Shown here in pieces: positions 6,515 through 9,965 of a DNA stretch of 9,965 bases (positions are counted from its first letter, which is position 1; each line of letters begins with the position of its first letter). Source of the stretch: an uncultured Variovorax sp. (GTDB taxonomy: Bacteria; Pseudomonadota; Gammaproteobacteria; Burkholderiales; Burkholderiaceae); NCBI GenBank assembly GCA_946478645.1, contig CAMLCW010000188.1:1-9965 (forward strand), in the 5' to 3' direction. The translations under genes were made by a program, and so were the position numbers. The notes below the pieces were generated by a model that did no database searches, was not told the origin of the DNA, and worked only from the letters and a program-made list of their open reading frames with translations.

Positions 6515-8023
6515 ATGAAAAAATTCGACGAAATGTACGAGCAGCTGCCCTATGCAGGCGCTGCGATCCGGCAGCATTACAAGCGTTACGACCAATGGCT
6601 CGCGAAGCAACCTCCCGAGGTGATGCGCGCGCGGCGCGAAGAGGCGGAGATGATCTTCCGCCGGGTCGGCATCACCTTCGCGGTGTATGGCGCCAAGGAC
6701 GAGGACGGCTCGGGCACCGAGCGGCTCATTCCGTTCGACCTGCTGCCGCGCATCATTCCCGCCCATGAGTGGGAGCAGATGGAGAAGGGACTGGTGCAGC
6801 GCGTGACGGCGCTCAACCGCTTCCTGCACGACGTCTACCACGACCAGGAGATCATCAAGGCCGGCATCATCCCGGCCGAGCAGATCCTCCACAACGCCCA
6901 GTTCCGGCCCGAGATGATGGGCGTCACCGTGCCGCACGACGTGTACTCCAACATCTCGGGCATCGACATCGTGCGCGCGCCCGATGCCGCCGGCAACGGC
7001 GAGTACTACGTGCTCGAGGACAACCTGCGCGTGCCGAGCGGCGTGAGCTACATGCTCGAGAACCGCAAGATGATGATGCGGCTCTTTCCCGACCTGTTCA
7101 ACCAGAACCGCATCGCGCCCGTGGCGCACTACCCCGACCTGCTGCTCGAGACGCTGCGCGCCAGCGCGCCCCCCGCCACGGCCGACCCGGCGGTGGTGGT
7201 GCTCACGCCCGGCATGTACAACAGCGCCTATTTCGAGCATGCCTTCCTCGCGCAGCAGATGGGCGTCGACCTGGTGGAAGGCCAGGACCTGATGGTCAAG
7301 GACGACTTCGTCTACAAGCGCACCACGCGCGGGCCGAAGCGCGTCGACGTCATCTACCGCCGCGTGGACGACGACTTCCTCGACCCCGAGGTGTTCCGCC
7401 CCGACTCCACGCTCGGCTGCGCGGGACTGATGCGCGCCTACCGCGCGGGCAACGTCGTGATCTGCAATGCGGTGGGCACCGGCGTGGCCGACGACAAGTC
7501 GATCTACCCCTACGTGCCGAAGATGGTCGAGTTCTACCTCGGCGAGCAGCCGATCCTGAAGAACGTGCCGACCTACATGTGCCGCAACAAGGACGAACTG
7601 CAATACACGCTCGACAACATGAAGGACCTGGTGGTCAAGGAGGTGCACGGCGCGGGCGGCTACGGCATGCTGATCGGGCCGGCCTCGACCCAGGCCGAGA
7701 TCGACGACTTCAAGCGCGCCGTGATCGCCAAGCCCGACGGCTACATCGCGCAGCCGACGCTGAGCCTGTCGACCTCGCCGACCTTCGTCGACGCCGGCAT
7801 CGCACCGCGCCACATCGACCTGCGGCCCTTCGTGCTGTCGGGCAGCGAAGTGCAGATGGTGCCCGGCGGGCTCACGCGCGTGGCGCTCAAGGAAGGCTCG
7901 CTGGTGGTCAACTCGTCGCAGGGCGGCGGCACCAAGGACACCTGGGTGCTCGAGGCGGAGCGCGCGCCGCGCACGCGGCCCGATGCGCAGTCGCAGTCGC
8001 AGAGCCAGTCGTCGTCGGCCTGA
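6515..8023 (+). CDS. Circularly permuted type-2 ATP-grasp protein
   Basis: 502-residue cytoplasmic protein of the circularly permuted ATP-grasp family (formerly DUF404/DUF407). ATP-grasp enzymes join a carboxylate to an amine or thiol through an acyl-phosphate; this family is predicted to be a peptide or amide ligase, with substrates not established in general. Family features: FDEMYEQ at the N-terminus; a first conserved block at 101-178 including NRFLHDVYHDQEII and VLEDNLRVPSGVSYM; YRRVDDDFLDP (281-291); the nucleotide-binding VVKEVHGAGGYGM (373-385), with Lys375 a likely ATP-contacting residue; HIDLRPFV (433-440); and a glycine-rich end SSQGGGTKDTWVL (467-479). The last ~15 residues are a low-complexity Gln/Ser tail (QSQSQSQSSS), probably disordered. 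An earlier in-frame ATG at 6491 would add 8 residues, but the family normally begins near FDEM. The gene is followed after 31 bp by an alpha-E gene, the usual partner, so the two are co-transcribed. The family call is firm; the biochemical role is unknown. Confidence 0.94.
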   Translation: MKKFDEMYEQLPYAGAAIRQHYKRYDQWLAKQPPEVMRARREEAEMIFRRVGITFAVYGAKDEDGSGTERLIPFDLLPRIIPAHEWEQMEKGLVQRVTALNRFLHDVYHDQEIIKAGIIPAEQILHNAQFRPEMMGVTVPHDVYSNISGIDIVRAPDAAGNGEYYVLEDNLRVPSGVSYMLENRKMMMRLFPDLFNQNRIAPVAHYPDLLLETLRASAPPATADPAVVVLTPGMYNSAYFEHAFLAQQMGVDLVEGQDLMVKDDFVYKRTTRGPKRVDVIYRRVDDDFLDPEVFRPDSTLGCAGLMRAYRAGNVVICNAVGTGVADDKSIYPYVPKMVEFYLGEQPILKNVPTYMCRNKDELQYTLDNMKDLVVKEVHGAGGYGMLIGPASTQAEIDDFKRAVIAKPDGYIAQPTLSLSTSPTFVDAGIAPRHIDLRPFVLSGSEVQMVPGGLTRVALKEGSLVVNSSQGGGTKDTWVLEAERAPRTRPDAQSQSQSQSSSA

Positions 8024-8040
8024 GCGCAGGCAGGAACAAC

Positions 8041-8045
8041 AGGAG
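8041..8045 (+). promoter_or_regulatory. Ribosome binding site of the alpha-E gene
   Basis: AGGAG sits 9 bases before ATG 8055 in the 31-bp gap after the ATP-grasp stop. It supports the start at 8055 over a longer in-frame reading from 7983, which would overlap the ATP-grasp tail by 41 bp. Confidence 0.7.
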
Positions 8046-8054
8046 AAACAAACG

Positions 8055-9011
8055 ATGCTGTCACGCACCGCCGACCACCTCTACTGGATGTCGCGCTACA
8101 CCGAGCGCGCGGAGAACACCGCGCGCATGCTCGACGTCAACTACCAGACCTCGCTCTTGCCGCAGTCGGCCGAAGTGGCCAAGTACGGCTGGCAGGGCGT
8201 GCTGTCGATCAGCGAGCTGCTGCCTGCGTACGACGCCAAGTACGCGCACATCACGCCCAACGAGGTGATGGAGTTCATGGTCAAGGACGAGAGCAATCCG
8301 TCGTCGATCGTCTCGTGCCTCAAGGCCGCGCGCGAGAACGCCCGCGCGGTGCGCGGCGCGCTCACCACCGAGGCCTGGGAAACCCAGAACACCACCTGGC
8401 TCGAGGTCAACCGCATGCTGCGCGCGGGCGGCTTCGAGCGCGACCCGGCGCAGTTCTTCGAGTGGGTCAAGTTCCGCTCGCACCTGTCGCGCGGCGTCAC
8501 GCTCGGCACCATGCTGCAGGACGAGGCCTTCTACTTCTCGCGGCTGGGCACCTTCATCGAGCGCGCCGACAACACCGCGCGGCTGGTGGACGTCAAGTTC
8601 CATGCGCTCAACAGCGAGTTCTTCGGCACCGCCACCGAGGAAGACCAGGAATACGACTTCTATCACTGGAGCGCGATCCTGCGCAGCGTGTCGGCCTTCG
8701 AGATCTACCGCAAGGTGTACCGCGACGTGATCAAGCCCGAGCGCGTGGCCGAACTGCTGATCCTTCGCGCCGACATGCCGCGCTCGCTGCATGCGAGCCT
8801 GTCCGAGGTGGTCAACAACCTCGCCAAGGTGCAGAACGACCAGAGCGCCGAGAGCCAGCGCCGCGCCGGCAAGCTGCTGGCCGACCTGCAGTACGCGCGC
8901 GTCGACGAGATCCTGGCCACGGGCCTGCATGCCTACCTCACGCAGTTCCTCGACCGGGTGAACGAACTCGGCATGCGCATCAGCCAGGACTTCCTCTTGC
9001 CCGCACACTGA
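8055..9011 (+). CDS. Alpha-E domain protein (DUF403)
   Basis: 318-residue, largely alpha-helical cytoplasmic protein of the alpha-E family (DUF403, COG2307), which is almost always encoded beside a circularly permuted ATP-grasp gene. It starts with the family signature LSRTADHLYWMSRYTERAEN. The signature recurs midway: YWMSRYTERAENTARML (10-26) and YFSRLGTFIERADNTARLV (160-178) share ERA(E/D)NTAR, so the protein looks like an internal duplication of a helical unit. Other recognisable blocks are YHWSAILRSVSAFEIYRK (203-220) and LILRADMPRSLHASLSEV (235-252). No catalytic motif is recognisable; a partner or scaffold role for the ATP-grasp enzyme is an inference from constant linkage. It is the last gene of the operon: 102 bp containing a strong inverted repeat separate it from the CoA-transferase gene. 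The transglutaminase-like gene that often follows is absent. Confidence 0.94.
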   Translation: MLSRTADHLYWMSRYTERAENTARMLDVNYQTSLLPQSAEVAKYGWQGVLSISELLPAYDAKYAHITPNEVMEFMVKDESNPSSIVSCLKAARENARAVRGALTTEAWETQNTTWLEVNRMLRAGGFERDPAQFFEWVKFRSHLSRGVTLGTMLQDEAFYFSRLGTFIERADNTARLVDVKFHALNSEFFGTATEEDQEYDFYHWSAILRSVSAFEIYRKVYRDVIKPERVAELLILRADMPRSLHASLSEVVNNLAKVQNDQSAESQRRAGKLLADLQYARVDEILATGLHAYLTQFLDRVNELGMRISQDFLLPAH

Positions 9012-9031
9012 GGCGCACGGCGCACGCCGGC

Positions 9032-9078
9032 GCCGCGGCTAACATGCCAAAACAACGGTTGTGCCATGTTGCCGCGGC
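9032..9078. repeat. 47-bp nested inverted repeat between operons
   Basis: The left arm GCCGCGGC-T-AACATG (9032-9046) is matched by the right arm CATGTTGCCGCGGC (9065-9078): 14 bases pair, with one unpaired T at 9040. Within the loop is a second dyad, ACAAC (9052-9056) G GTTGT (9058-9062). No T tract follows, so a classical intrinsic terminator is not clear. It lies 20 bp after the alpha-E stop and 35 bp before the CoA-transferase start. It may be a terminator stem or an operator for the CoA-transferase gene. Confidence 0.6.
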
Positions 9079-9113
9079 GGAGATGCTCGGCTGCTGATCC
9101 TCTTCGGCAGCCC

Positions 9114-9965
9114 ATGAGCACTTCTTCCACTTCCCACTCTCAAGCCTGCGCGGCGCCATCGGGCACCGGTCCGCTGGCCGGCGTTCGCATTCTCGACATG
9201 GCCACGGTCATCGCCGCGCCGTTTTCTGCAACGCTGTGCGCCGACCTCGGCGCCGAGGTCGTCAAGCTCGAACTGCCCGACGGCAGCGATTCGCTGCGCA
9301 CCCTGGCGCCCGTGAAGGACCGGCATGCGCTGCACTGGAAAGTGACGAACCGCGGCAAGCGCGGCATCTCGCTCGACGTCCGCAAGCCCGAGGGCCGCGC
9401 GCTGTTCCTGCGCCTGCTGCCGCAGTTCGACGTGCTGGTGGAGAACTTCCGCACCGGTACGCTCGACCGCTGGGGGCTCGACCTCGCCACGCTGCATGCG
9501 GCCAATCCGCGGCTGACGGTGCTGCGGCTCACAGGATTCGGGCAGACCGGCCCCTATGCGCAGCGTCCCGGTTTCGCGCGGATCTTCGAGGCGATGAGCG
9601 GCTTCGCGCACCTCACGGGCGAGCCCGACGGCAGCCCGCAGCACATGAACTATCCGCTCGGCGACGTGGTGGCCGGGCTGTTCGGCGCGTTCTCGATCGC
9701 CTCGGCGATGGTCGAGCGCCGCCAGCGCCCCGGCGAACCCGGGCGCGAGATCGACCTCTCGGCCACCGAAGCCATGCTGCGCCTGCTGGAGCCGCTGGCG
9801 GTGGAGTTCGAGCAGCTCGGCGGCGTGCGCGGGCGCGCCGGCTCGCGCGCGACCTACACCGCGCCATCGAACATGTACCGCACGGCGGACGGCGTCTGGG
9901 TCACCGTGGTGGGATCGTCGGAGGCGATCTTCCGGCGCATCTGCGAGGCGATGGACCAGCCGGCG
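9114..9965 (+). CDS. Family III (CaiB/BaiF) CoA-transferase (3' end beyond the window)
   Basis: The frame from ATG 9114 stays open for 284 codons to the window edge, out of an expected ~400. Family III CoA-transferases move CoA between carboxylic acids through a covalent aspartyl anhydride. Visible features, in order: LAGVRILDMATVIAAPFSAT (21-40); LCADLGAEVVKLE (41-53); WKVTNRGKRGISLDVRKPEG (75-94); LVENFRTGTLDRWGLD (108-123); LRLTGFGQTGPYAQRPGF (137-154); and YPLGDVVAGLFGAFS (180-194), where Asp184 is the likely catalytic aspartate. EIDLSATEAML follows. The first ~19 residues are a Ser/Thr/Ala-rich extension before the conserved domain. No good Shine-Dalgarno precedes the ATG, so the exact start is less certain than the family. 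Carboxylate donor and acceptor cannot be told. A CoA-transferase could in principle activate dicarboxylates such as a succinate derivative, but it lies too far from the thiol operon to link them with confidence. Confidence 0.92.
   Translation, partial: MSTSSTSHSQACAAPSGTGPLAGVRILDMATVIAAPFSATLCADLGAEVVKLELPDGSDSLRTLAPVKDRHALHWKVTNRGKRGISLDVRKPEGRALFLRLLPQFDVLVENFRTGTLDRWGLDLATLHAANPRLTVLRLTGFGQTGPYAQRPGFARIFEAMSGFAHLTGEPDGSPQHMNYPLGDVVAGLFGAFSIASAMVERRQRPGEPGREIDLSATEAMLRLLEPLAVEFEQLGGVRGRAGSRATYTAPSNMYRTADGVWVTVVGSSEAIFRRICEAMDQPA

Noticed and set aside
6512..8068. 518-codon open frame antisense to the ATP-grasp gene
   Set aside because: His/Val/Leu/Arg-rich shadow translation exactly opposite conserved motifs, with no recognisable domain.
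6769..8268. Same-strand 499-codon frame overlapping the ATP-grasp and alpha-E genes
   Set aside because: Arg/Ala/Gly-rich frame that crosses two well-supported genes; no independent evidence.
8061..9008. Open frame antisense to the alpha-E gene
   Set aside because: Shadow composition and no start context; the plus-strand gene has full family motifs.
1..9965. Mobile elements, phage genes, CRISPR arrays, tRNA genes or riboswitches
   Set aside because: No transposase-like, integrase-like or spaced-repeat pattern, and no tRNA-like sequence found on reading; base composition is even across the window.

Overview
The window is about 10 kb of uniformly GC-rich chromosomal DNA. The very high GC content, an orphan Bug-family periplasmic binding protein, a LysR regulator, a betaproteobacterial-type ComEC and a CaiB/BaiF CoA-transferase together suggest a Burkholderiales bacterium, most likely Comamonadaceae (Variovorax-like). 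This placement is an inference from gene style, not from a marker gene. I see no tRNA, rRNA, CRISPR array, insertion sequence or phage gene.

Region 1 (1-3915) is a divergent module. On the minus strand lie three genes, in transcription order: a cysteine-dioxygenase-family thiol dioxygenase, a four-domain rhodanese-like protein, and a Bug/TctC-type periplasmic solute-binding protein that runs off the left edge. Each junction is a 4-base stop/start overlap, so this is a tightly coupled operon. A LysR-type regulator is transcribed away from it on the plus strand, across a 168-bp shared control region. Together this reads as an uptake and oxidation unit for an organic thiol: the Bug protein captures a carboxylate, the dioxygenase makes a sulfinate, and the rhodanese protein handles the released sulfur. 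Variovorax thiol dioxygenases for 3-mercaptopropionate and mercaptosuccinate are precedents, but the substrate here cannot be read from the sequence.

Region 2 (4007-6427) is a full-length comEC/rec2, the inner-membrane DNA uptake channel of natural transformation, with an OB-like N-terminus, a membrane 'Competence' domain and a C-terminal metallo-beta-lactamase-like domain that keeps its metal-binding motifs.

Region 3 (6515-9011) is a two-gene operon: a circularly permuted type-2 ATP-grasp protein and an alpha-E (DUF403) protein. This pair is a conserved but poorly understood cassette, often accompanied by a transglutaminase-like protein and sometimes by the proteasome-like peptidase Anbu. 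Neither companion is present here: the next gene is unrelated. A 47-bp nested inverted repeat lies just downstream.

Region 4 (9114-9965) is the 5' part of a family III (CaiB/BaiF) CoA-transferase gene that continues beyond the right edge.

The parts most worth a second look are the thiol dioxygenase, with its unusual second-sphere residues, its partly degenerate four-rhodanese partner, the stripped-down ATP-grasp/alpha-E operon, and the dyad at 9032-9078.
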